From contig SFJG01000069.1 of NCBI GenBank assembly GCA_004555955.1, forward strand, positions 1-13,443: DNA of 13,443 bases, given 5' to 3'. The notes beneath the pieces were generated by a model. It was not told where the DNA came from. It made no database searches and saw only the letters and a list, made by a program, of their open reading frames with translations. A program made the position numbers and the translations under genes. Positions 6,281 to 13,415 of the stretch are shown piece after piece (the stretch's first letter is position 1; each line of letters begins with the position of its first letter). This DNA comes from Bacteroidales bacterium. Its GTDB lineage: Bacteria > Bacteroidota > Bacteroidia > Bacteroidales > Muribaculaceae.

Positions 6281-7432
6281 ATGGCATACGATATATTTAT
6301 CAGCTACCGCCGTGCCGGTGGCTACGAAACGGCAAAACATTTATACGACCTGCTTGTTCATGATGGGTTCACGGTGAGTTTCGACATCGACACTCTCCGC
6401 AACGGCTTGTGGACACAAGAACTTGAGAACCGTATTGCCGAATGTAAAGATTTCGTCATCGTTCTCAACCGTGGAGCATTCAACCGCACTGTCGATGGTA
6501 GTACACCATTAGAAAAAGATTGGCTTCGACGCGAATTGGCTAAGGCTATCGAACTGAAAAAGAACATTGTGCCCGTGCTCCTCGATGGATTTGAGTTCCC
6601 AGACAATCTGCCCGACGACATTCGCTTGGTCGCAGAAATGTCGGGTCCAAAATACAACAGTTACTACTTCGATGCTTTCTACGATAAACTCAAATCGGGT
6701 TTCCTTACAGCCAAGCCGCAACATGCGTCGCCTACGGGCGCTGTGTTGAAGTTGAGCGCTGATATGCCATGCAGCGTGTATATCGACGGCGAGAAAAAGT
6801 GCGACATTCAGCCCGGCAACATCGTAAAGTTGCCTATGAACCCCGGGCAATATTCGTTGCGCTGCGTCAGCTTACTCAATCCCGCAATGTTTATCTTCAT
6901 TTACGTCGAACTTGTACCCGGGCACGAGAAGTTGCAATTCATCAACCTTGCACCACAGCAAAAACCATACAATCAGCCCCGACCGCAACAGCAAGCGCCG
7001 CGTCAGGGCAGCTATCGGCCGACTCCGCAGCCTCGCAAGAAGAAAAAAGACCGCACGGCGCTCATCGTCATTGGGTGCGTCGTGGGATTCTTACTCCTAT
7101 GCTTTATTGTCGGCTTTATTATTGGAGCTTTGGAAGATTCGTCAAGTTCTTACGATTATAATTTTGATGAAACCGATAGTGTAGCAGTAGATAGTGTAGC
7201 CGTAGATATTGACACCGATACTTATTCTCCAAAATTGTATCCTTACTACGACTCCGAGTCGGGACTATACGGCTATAAAAACAGCGACGGCGAAGTAATG
7301 TATATTCCCCAATTTGAGGAAGCCTCGACATTCGATAACGACACAGTGACAATCGTCAAAAAAGACGGCGTGTACTTGTATTTCACTGTTAGCGGATATC
7401 TATATGAGATGGCAGATTCCATCGCATATTAA
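6281..7432 (+). CDS. Membrane-anchored TIR-domain protein with PEGA-like and WG-repeat-like regions
   Basis: The protein has 383 residues. Residues 1-143 are a TIR domain of the SARM1-like type: 'YDIFISYRRAGGYETAKHLY' (3-22), 'FDIDTLRNGLWTQELENRI' (34-52), 'DFVIVLNRGAF' (57-67), 'KDWLRRELAKAIELKKNIVP' (79-98) and 'LLDGFEFPDNLP' (100-111). Such domains often cut NAD+. E47, or the nearby E49, is a candidate catalytic glutamate, but strict alignment to SARM1 places T45 at that position. Residues 154-224 resemble a PEGA-type beta domain, 225-250 are Pro/Gln-rich, 'RKKKKDR' (252-258) precedes a helix at 260-283, an acidic Ser/Asp linker follows, and 316-375 ('GLYGYKNSDGEVMYIPQFEE') resembles WG repeats. 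The basic stretch puts TIR in the cytosol and the tail outside. It is the last gene of the cluster, 4 nt after the channel. It could be an enzyme making a nucleotide signal, or a scaffold. Confidence 0.9.
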   Translation: MAYDIFISYRRAGGYETAKHLYDLLVHDGFTVSFDIDTLRNGLWTQELENRIAECKDFVIVLNRGAFNRTVDGSTPLEKDWLRRELAKAIELKKNIVPVLLDGFEFPDNLPDDIRLVAEMSGPKYNSYYFDAFYDKLKSGFLTAKPQHASPTGAVLKLSADMPCSVYIDGEKKCDIQPGNIVKLPMNPGQYSLRCVSLLNPAMFIFIYVELVPGHEKLQFINLAPQQKPYNQPRPQQQAPRQGSYRPTPQPRKKKKDRTALIVIGCVVGFLLLCFIVGFIIGALEDSSSSYDYNFDETDSVAVDSVAVDIDTDTYSPKLYPYYDSESGLYGYKNSDGEVMYIPQFEEASTFDNDTVTIVKKDGVYLYFTVSGYLYEMADSIAY

Positions 7433-7615
7433 GCATTATTTGGGGAGCCCGGGTGACGCTCGGTTGTGGTAGTGGATTCGGGAAGTGTCTTGCATTGGTT
7501 ACATTTTTCAAGCCAACCATCACACTAATAACCAATTGCAATTCATTATGCAAATCGTCGTACCCATTAAGTTCGATTTTTTTTTGAAAATGCTGTAAAA
7601 TAAATTAAATGTTTT
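7433..7615. other. Intergenic region after the TIR gene
   Basis: No coding potential or RNA gene is visible here. The first part is GC-rich and holds GAGC (7445-7448) facing GCTC (7458-7461) around a CCCGGG, a weak hairpin without a good T-tract, so no firm terminator can be called for the operon. AATTGCAATT (7534-7543) is a perfect 10-bp palindrome, and TTGCA (7536-7540) faces TGCAA (7549-7553). The later part is AT-rich and leads into the GH97 promoter. Confidence 0.5.
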
Positions 7616-7623
7616 TATTTTTG
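7616..7623 (+). promoter_or_regulatory. Candidate -7 promoter element for the GH97 gene
   Basis: TATTTTTG matches the Bacteroidetes TAnnTTTG element. The -33 region is weak (a CTG near 7593-7595, 20 nt upstream). Transcription would begin near 7630, leaving a leader of about 80 nt before the ATG at 7711. This excludes the in-frame ATG at 7609. TTGCA (7621-7625) and TGCAA (7631-7635) form a small inverted repeat over the predicted start site, a possible regulator site. Confidence 0.45.
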
Positions 7624-7710
7624 CATTTATTGCAATCACAACACAAATTTTTTAAAAAAAAGTATTCACTTATTAAAAGATTTAATACAATCCTTAAACC
7701 AAGAACACAT

Positions 7711-10700
7711 ATGTGTAGACTATTTTCATTTTTAGTAACCGTCCTATTAGGCTCGCTATCCGTCATAGCAGCCTATCCAACCGATTTGTGGGTTGTAGGA
7801 AACATCAGCGACATGACCTGGAGTTATAACAGTGCCGTAAAATGTACTAACCTCGGAAACGGCAAGTACCAAGCGTTGGTTTTCCGAGTAATGAACTCTA
7901 ACGGCGAAAACAACGGAAAGTACTACGGCAACTTCCTGCTCACTGAGTCATTAGGCGACAATGTGACCAACCGCAAAGTGTATGGCTCGCCTGAATCGAC
8001 GATTGTACGTTTATCTAATGGTCAAAGTAAGCCTTTGATAGCGGGGATAGTGGGAGCTAATTCAGGTGCGTTTAGCGACTATGCTCTGCCCGACGTAGCC
8101 GGCAGTTATATGCTCTCAATCGACTTGGCAGCCGGTACGATTTCGGTCGACAACAGTTACACACCCGACGTGATGTACCTGCTCCGAAATATGTCAGACG
8201 GCACCCCGCAGGACATTTCCGTGCAACTCAATCGAGTTGGCACTTCGCAGCTATATTCGGGCTCGGAGTTGCCGATGAAGTTTGAGGCGTCCGGTGCCTC
8301 GAATAGATGCTACTACTTCGTTTCAGCCGCCAACGGCAACCAATGGTCGGTAATTAATGCCGAGCGCTATGGTCTGACAAGTTCAATGCAACTTGAAGAC
8401 GGTACGGCGAAACTAACGTCGGGCGCCGAAATGCCGCTCTTTACCCAAAAAGAAGGCACATTCGACGTCTCATTCAACCGACAAACCCAAGAACTGTCGA
8501 TAAAACCGACGCACCCGGATTTATACCTCGTTGGTGCCGTTAACGGTATGACGTGGGACCAACGCGGCAGCGGCGAAAAAATCAAGTATGTGGAGTCGGA
8601 GAAATGCTATTACGCAACATTTGTGCCCAATGCGCATCCGAACGGCGTATCATTTTCTTTTATCTCTCGTTCAAATGGCAACATCTCAGAATCCGACAAT
8701 CATCGCTATGCCGGGTTTGCAAGCAACCAACCTATTACAGTTGGCTCGAACGTGCTTTGCCGTGCCGATGTCTACAATGTAATCGCGAGTTATGCACTGT
8801 CGCCTGACTACTCCTGCGTGCCTCTTTATGCCCGCATTAGCCTCGACGACCAAACTATGCTCTTGCAAACCACGCCGTTTGCCAATTCCGATGCTCCAAA
8901 GGTAAACCCAACAAACGAAGTGTGGTCGCCGAACGGAAAAGTGGGTTTGGTGTCGACCATCGAAAACGGCAAGCCTTATTATAAGGTAATCAGCAACAAC
9001 GAATGGGTAATCAACAAGTCGCCGCTCGGTCTCGTTTCCGATGCTGTCGACTACACACAATACTTGTCAATTATTGGTGCTGAAACACGTCAAATCAACG
9101 AAACATACACCTTGCCTACCGGCAAGAAGAGTACCTACGTCAATAATGCCAACGAATTGACAATTCACTTGCAAACTGTAGCTGGACAACCATTCGACAT
9201 AGTGTTCCGCGTATCGGACGATGGCGTTGCGTTCCGCTATGTAATCCCGAGCCAAGACGGCAAGTCGAGCATCATTATCAAAGACGAGGCTTCTGCCGTC
9301 TATCCTGCAAATTACAAGTATCTTCTTGGACAGAAATTTGCGAGCAAGAGAAATACTCCTAACTTCCCATACGAATCATACTATGGCAAATACGGTGTTT
9401 ATGGAGAATATACCGATTGGAATGAGGCTGTGACCGACGCCTCCGACCCGCGTTTCAATTCTCCCGTAATGATTGGAAGTGGTAGCCAACATATTTTGAT
9501 GTCTGAAGCGGAAAATATCGGTACCTACTCTCTATCGTTGCTCAAGGCATATTCGTCGCCGACGGGATGTATGATGTGGCAACATGCCGGCGATAGTTAT
9601 CAGACCCACAAAGTAGACGGTAAAAACAATCTCACCGTCAAACTGCCGTTGCAAACGCCATGGCGCACGCTCCAAATCGGCGATTTGCCCACAATTTTTG
9701 CCTCTACGATGCAAGAAAATCTTTGTAAGCCTACCGAAATGACCGACCTGTCGTGGATAGAGCCCGGTGTTGCCTCTTGGGACTGGGGTGGTGTCGATGG
9801 TGTCACTTACGCACCTCTTACAAGATATGAAGCTGATAAAAAATACACCGATATGGCTGCCAAAATGGGCTGGAAATATATCCTTGTTGATGGCGGTTGG
9901 AGTAAAAATGATATTCAGAACACGATTAATTACGCACACTCTAAGGGTCTTAAAGTTATTTTGTGGATGACAGCAAGACTTTCCGAAAGTACAAGTTTTT
10001 CTTTCGAGAATATGGAATCAACCCTTCGTACTTGGAAACAATGGGGTGTTGAAGGTGTTAAAATCGACTTCTGGGAAGACGACTCGCGCGAAACTATGGA
10101 ACGTATGGAGTTGCTGCTTAAGCTAACTGCAAAATATAAGATGAACGTAAACTTCCACGGCTGTACACGTCCTTCCGGATTGCGCCGCACATATCCTCAC
10201 CTTTTCTCTTACGAAGGTATTTTGGGTGGCGAAAATAACTTCTGGGCGGATGCTAAGTATATGACTGCTCAACATAATATTAACTCAATTCTTACCAGAA
10301 ATGTTGTCGGTACGGCAGACTTTACTCCGGTTGACTTTGCTTCAATAAATGGTCGTTTCAATCAGAGATATTCATTTGCTCAGAATCTTGGATTAAGCGT
10401 TGCATACGAAAACGGTCTTCTTCACGTTTGTGAGTCATATCAAAACCTTTTGCCTTATGGACCGTCTGTGATTCTGAAACGCGTTCCTGTGGCTTGGGAT
10501 GAGAGCAGACTGCTCGAGGGTGCTGTCTCTCAATATCTTACAATTGCTCGACGCAAAGGCAACGACTGGTGGCTCGCCGGACTGACCGTGTCGGCTCGCA
10601 CGGCTAACGTCAACCTCTCGCAACTTTTGTCCGCAGGTAAGACATATACGGCATACATCTATCGAGACGGGGATACTCGCAACAAAATTGTTGTTGAAAA

Positions 10701-10866
10701 ACAGGAGGATTCCTCGTGCAGATTTCTGAAAATGCCAACCTCGAAATGCCGATTGCCGAAACCACGTACGAGGCTGAATCATCGGCTAACGAACTCAGCA
10801 GTGGATTGTCTGTTTCTTCGGATCAAGCTATTTATACTTCAGGAGGAAAAAAGGTCGGTGGTTTAG
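7711..10866 (+). CDS. GH97 glycosidase, N-terminal part of a frameshifted multidomain enzyme
   Basis: The start at 7711 gives a signal peptide ('MCRLFSFLVTVLLGSLSVIA', cleavage near AYP); the upstream ATG at 7609 lies before the predicted transcription start. About residues 22-395 hold three SusE/F-like beta modules beginning 'DLWVVGNI', 'VMYLLRN' and 'DLYLVGAV'. GH97 follows: N-terminal beta-sandwich from about 400 ('EVWSPNGKVGLVST'), (beta/alpha)8 barrel from about 679, and a C-terminal beta domain ending near 'YIYRDGDTRNKIVVEKQ'. 'GVKIDFWEDD' carries D786, and 'FSYEGILGGENNFW' carries E841. As I recall, the retaining B. thetaiotaomicron alpha-galactosidase BtGal97a uses D415 and E470; the same 55-residue gap suggests a retaining enzyme, probably an alpha-galactosidase, not a SusB-like inverting alpha-glucosidase. 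Authentic coding ends near 10715; the remaining 50 codons (Arg/Lys/Leu-rich, from 'CRFLKMPTSK') are out of frame. The natural protein continues in the next entry. It would act outside the cell on plant or host glycans. Confidence 0.9.
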   Translation: MCRLFSFLVTVLLGSLSVIAAYPTDLWVVGNISDMTWSYNSAVKCTNLGNGKYQALVFRVMNSNGENNGKYYGNFLLTESLGDNVTNRKVYGSPESTIVRLSNGQSKPLIAGIVGANSGAFSDYALPDVAGSYMLSIDLAAGTISVDNSYTPDVMYLLRNMSDGTPQDISVQLNRVGTSQLYSGSELPMKFEASGASNRCYYFVSAANGNQWSVINAERYGLTSSMQLEDGTAKLTSGAEMPLFTQKEGTFDVSFNRQTQELSIKPTHPDLYLVGAVNGMTWDQRGSGEKIKYVESEKCYYATFVPNAHPNGVSFSFISRSNGNISESDNHRYAGFASNQPITVGSNVLCRADVYNVIASYALSPDYSCVPLYARISLDDQTMLLQTTPFANSDAPKVNPTNEVWSPNGKVGLVSTIENGKPYYKVISNNEWVINKSPLGLVSDAVDYTQYLSIIGAETRQINETYTLPTGKKSTYVNNANELTIHLQTVAGQPFDIVFRVSDDGVAFRYVIPSQDGKSSIIIKDEASAVYPANYKYLLGQKFASKRNTPNFPYESYYGKYGVYGEYTDWNEAVTDASDPRFNSPVMIGSGSQHILMSEAENIGTYSLSLLKAYSSPTGCMMWQHAGDSYQTHKVDGKNNLTVKLPLQTPWRTLQIGDLPTIFASTMQENLCKPTEMTDLSWIEPGVASWDWGGVDGVTYAPLTRYEADKKYTDMAAKMGWKYILVDGGWSKNDIQNTINYAHSKGLKVILWMTARLSESTSFSFENMESTLRTWKQWGVEGVKIDFWEDDSRETMERMELLLKLTAKYKMNVNFHGCTRPSGLRRTYPHLFSYEGILGGENNFWADAKYMTAQHNINSILTRNVVGTADFTPVDFASINGRFNQRYSFAQNLGLSVAYENGLLHVCESYQNLLPYGPSVILKRVPVAWDESRLLEGAVSQYLTIARRKGNDWWLAGLTVSARTANVNLSQLLSAGKTYTAYIYRDGDTRNKIVVEKQEDSSCRFLKMPTSKCRLPKPRTRLNHRLTNSAVDCLFLRIKLFILQEEKRSVV
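10705..10715. repeat. Short perfect palindrome at the frameshift point
   Basis: GAGGA (10705-10709) and TCCTC (10711-10715) are exact reverse complements around a single T. The repeat lies exactly where the GH97 reading frame breaks. Small palindromes can promote replication slippage or sequencing miscalls, so this may explain the lesion. The same bases include AGGAGG (10703-10708), 7 nt before a GTG at 10716. Confidence 0.5.
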
Positions 10867-13229
10867 GCTTAGGTCGCAAAATCACATTCAAAGGTATTAG
10901 TGTTCCTGAAGATGGAATCTATACAGTCACTATTTATTATACCACAAACGATACCCGCTATGCCAACTATCAAGTAAATGGTAACGACCTTGGTTCTATT
11001 GAATTCAAGGGCAATTCCACCAGCTATTCTATGGCAAATGGCTCTTGGGTACGTCGCGATGTGGCTTTCAATGCCGGTTCAGCTAACACATTCGCTATCG
11101 TTGCTCCTTCCAATGGTTGGTCGCCGGATATCGACCGCATTACCGTAAGCGCCAAGCAAATTGCTGATACCAATACCGACATTCCCGACAACCTTTACGT
11201 TGTTGGTTCTGTATTCGACTCGCAGTCGTGGAAAGACTCTTACACGGCATCGGACGTATTCAAATGCTACAACGCAGGCAACGGAATATTCTACGTAAAT
11301 CTCTGGACAAGCGATGTGGCAAACCGCAATTCGTTCACTTTCTCGTCCACCCTCGGCGACAATGCAACAGTGATGGCAAATCGCTATGGCGCAATCAACG
11401 CTGTGAAAACTCTACAACCGGGAACTCCGAGTAAGTTTATTTCTTTGCCTTCGGCAGGTTCTTTCAATTTCTCTTTGCCAAAGGCTAATACGATGTATTA
11501 TACAACTATCGATACTAACAATGGCACTATCAGCGTCAGAGAAGCAAGCTCAACCGAACTGCCCGACGTTATCTTTTTCGTTCACTCGACAAACGTACAG
11601 GGAAAGTGGGACCTCAACGATGCATCGCAACCTGCCGTAAGAAACAGCGCCGGACAATATGTATTCAAAGGCATACACATCGTCAAAGAAGGCGACTTCC
11701 AGAGCGGATGGTATCGTTTTGTGGCATCGCCGACAGGCGCGGCAGGCTGTATCCTGGATAACTACTTTGGTAGTATGATGTCGGACGACAACCATTTCAT
11801 AACTCCAAATTCCGATATTAGATTAAACAGAGAGTTTGGCGCGGCAAATTCGTCGTTCACTAATTATGGCGTTTATGACATTGTCTTGTCTCCGTCCGAC
11901 AATAGGATGTACTTGTCGACTGTCCAATCTTATCCGGAGAATCTCTATCTTGTTGGTAATGTGAACTACAGAACGTTCGATACATCGGGTGACGACTTGA
12001 TTAAATGTTATAACGCAGGTAATGGCATTTACTATGTTACGATAAACTATGAAAATGGCACTACCGACGACGGCTCTTTCTATTTCACAAATAATCCTGA
12101 CGGCGCTACAAATGCTAATTTCAAGTATTGTGGCACTGTCAACAATGAAACTATAGCCCTTAATCAGTCGACTTATTGCGGTAGCGCATTGCTTAACACT
12201 TCTGCTTGTTTCAAACTTGCCGGTGCAGGTAAGTATTATGCTACAATCGACCTCGTGAATAATAGCATTACTCTTGGCGATGAACCTAATGTCTTATATC
12301 TCGTTCAGAATAAGTCTATTGACGAACGATTTGTCTGCAACTGGAACCTTTATGACGAAACAAAAGTTCTTACCCGTGTCGCTCCTTTACAATATGCAGC
12401 GAAGGGGATAGTGTTAAAGCCGGAAATGGATTCTAACAAGAGTTACTTTAATTTCACTTCGATTCTTCCAAGGCTTGATAATAGTGTGTCTTGGAATACT
12501 GTCAAAATTGACCGTTGGGGAAACCTTGAGTCTTTTGTCCCCGGATTTTTGACCACAAATCTGAAAAACGAGAAAGAAGTGTTTTATAACGGACCTTCCG
12601 GCACATACAACATCATCGTCGACTTGGGCATCAACACCGTATTGCTCTACGACGCTGACACCGAAGACTATGAAGGCTTCAAAATCCGACTCGTCAACGG
12701 TCGCGCCGCCGACACAACTTACAACGGTATGAAACTCGAACTCGGCTACTGCGGAACTACCGAATATCACGTTGCCAACTTCGTTCCCGCGTGGAATATC
12801 GGCACCGTGGGCGATTGGCCGCAATTGCTCGTCGAGAAAGATGGCGTTATGCTTATGCACGGTAAGCAAGGCGAAGAATACATCAGCGGCGACGACTATT
12901 GCGCAATCAGCACCGACAAGTCGTTTACCGGCAGAACTTTCCTCAACCCGCAATTAGGTCCGTTCTATAGTCTGGTAGTCGAAGTCGACAACGGCGCAAT
13001 GCGAATGATTATTATGAATAGTGCATCTGCAGTCGACAAAATCGAGTCGCACAACGACATCGACATCCGCAGCGGCGCAGGATTCATCAAAGTGACTGGC
13101 GTCGACACCTACACCATCACGTCGATGAGTGGCATTTCGACCACATCCCGTGCCGAAACCACTTACGTTGCTCCCGGATTCTACATCGTCAAAGCCGGCA
13201 ACAAGATTGAAAAAGTAATTGTCAGATAG
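10716..13229 (+). CDS. C-terminal part of the GH97 enzyme: CBM6/35-like domain, beta modules, T9SS sorting tail
   Basis: This frame (837 residues from a GTG) continues the GH97 protein after a -1 shift. It opens with 'VQISENANLEMPIAETTYEA', the usual end of a GH97 C-terminal domain joined to a CBM. Residues 17-147 match a CBM6/35-type beta-sandwich ('TYEAE' start, 'DGIYTVTIYYT', 'NGWSPDIDRITVSA' end). Beta modules then begin near 159 ('NLYVVGSV'), 284 ('VIFFVHS'), 408 ('NLYLVGNV'), 527 ('VLYLVQN') and 654 ('FKIRLVN'). Modules 1 and 3 share 'KCYNAGNGI[FY]YV', related to 'KCTNLGNGKY' in the upstream part, which supports one ancestral gene. The last 65 or so residues end 'YVAPGFYIVKAGNKIEKVIV' plus R, a type IX secretion sorting tail. 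There is no signal peptide, so translation from this GTG alone could not give an exported protein. It is best read as the 3' part of a broken or mis-sequenced gene of about 1840 codons. Confidence 0.88.
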   Translation: MQISENANLEMPIAETTYEAESSANELSSGLSVSSDQAIYTSGGKKVGGLGLGRKITFKGISVPEDGIYTVTIYYTTNDTRYANYQVNGNDLGSIEFKGNSTSYSMANGSWVRRDVAFNAGSANTFAIVAPSNGWSPDIDRITVSAKQIADTNTDIPDNLYVVGSVFDSQSWKDSYTASDVFKCYNAGNGIFYVNLWTSDVANRNSFTFSSTLGDNATVMANRYGAINAVKTLQPGTPSKFISLPSAGSFNFSLPKANTMYYTTIDTNNGTISVREASSTELPDVIFFVHSTNVQGKWDLNDASQPAVRNSAGQYVFKGIHIVKEGDFQSGWYRFVASPTGAAGCILDNYFGSMMSDDNHFITPNSDIRLNREFGAANSSFTNYGVYDIVLSPSDNRMYLSTVQSYPENLYLVGNVNYRTFDTSGDDLIKCYNAGNGIYYVTINYENGTTDDGSFYFTNNPDGATNANFKYCGTVNNETIALNQSTYCGSALLNTSACFKLAGAGKYYATIDLVNNSITLGDEPNVLYLVQNKSIDERFVCNWNLYDETKVLTRVAPLQYAAKGIVLKPEMDSNKSYFNFTSILPRLDNSVSWNTVKIDRWGNLESFVPGFLTTNLKNEKEVFYNGPSGTYNIIVDLGINTVLLYDADTEDYEGFKIRLVNGRAADTTYNGMKLELGYCGTTEYHVANFVPAWNIGTVGDWPQLLVEKDGVMLMHGKQGEEYISGDDYCAISTDKSFTGRTFLNPQLGPFYSLVVEVDNGAMRMIIMNSASAVDKIESHNDIDIRSGAGFIKVTGVDTYTITSMSGISTTSRAETTYVAPGFYIVKAGNKIEKVIVR

Positions 13230-13230
13230 A

Positions 13231-13275
13231 GCGCCGAAAAGCGCAACACGCGAAGACTTTCCCCACCGAAAGTCT
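13231..13275. repeat. Two adjacent hairpins just after the GH97 stop
   Basis: GCGC (13231-13234) faces GCGC (13241-13244) around CGAAAA. AGACTTTC (13254-13261) faces GAAAGTCT (13268-13275) around a 6-nt loop, an exact 8-bp stem. Neither has a T-tract. Together with the terminator that follows, they could give the long mRNA a structured, exonuclease-resistant 3' end. Confidence 0.5.
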
Positions 13276-13277
13276 GC

Positions 13278-13316
13278 AAAAGAGACTGTCTAACAAGTTT
13301 TGGGCAGTCTCTTTTT
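13278..13316 (+). terminator. Rho-independent terminator of the GH97 gene
   Basis: AAAAGAGACTGTC (13278-13290) pairs with GGCAGTCTCTTTT (13303-13315), a 13-bp stem with one G-T wobble and a 12-nt loop, ending in a five-T run. It lies about 50 nt after the GH97 stop. The A-rich left arm means it could also work on the opposite strand. Confidence 0.88.
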
Positions 13317-13351
13317 ATAGTTTCAACAGGCTAAAAAATAAGCTAAAAAAT

Positions 13352-13386
13352 AAGGCTTTCATGCTGAAATTCAGCGTAAAAGCCTT
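13352..13386. terminator. Long hairpin, possible minus-strand terminator
   Basis: AAGGCTTT (13352-13359) pairs with AAAGCCTT (13379-13386), and GCTGAA (13363-13368) pairs with TTCAGC (13370-13375), with a small internal loop between. On the minus strand the stem is followed by TATTTTTTAGC, a usable T-tract. The minus-strand tail comes from a direct repeat GCTAAAAAATAA (13330-13341 and 13342-13353). It may stop antisense transcription into the GH97 gene or insulate the promoter beside it. Confidence 0.45.
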
Positions 13387-13415
13387 TGTTATGTCATAGA
13401 TTTTTAGTATATTTG
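13385..13415 (+). promoter_or_regulatory. Bacteroidetes-type promoter for a gene beyond the window
   Basis: TTTG (13385-13388), a 19-nt spacer and TATATTTG (13408-13415) match the consensus at every fixed position. Transcription would start near 13421-13423, heading out of the window on the plus strand. No start codon is seen before the end, so the product is unknown. The -33 box overlaps the right arm of the preceding hairpin. Confidence 0.8.

Noticed and set aside
7174..7206. Short tandem repeat in the TIR gene (GATAGTGTAGC followed by a near copy)
   Set aside because: It encodes DSVAVDSVAVD in the acidic linker; two copies only, in frame, with no sign of phase variation.
7609..7710. Upstream in-frame ATG for the GH97 gene
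   Set aside because: It lies before the predicted transcription start and would bury the signal peptide behind 34 Lys/Phe-rich residues.
10716..10718. GTG with AGGAGG 7 nt upstream as an independent gene start
   Set aside because: The protein begins in the middle of a GH97 C-terminal domain, has a T9SS tail but no signal peptide, and the phylum rarely depends on such sites; a frame break explains it better.
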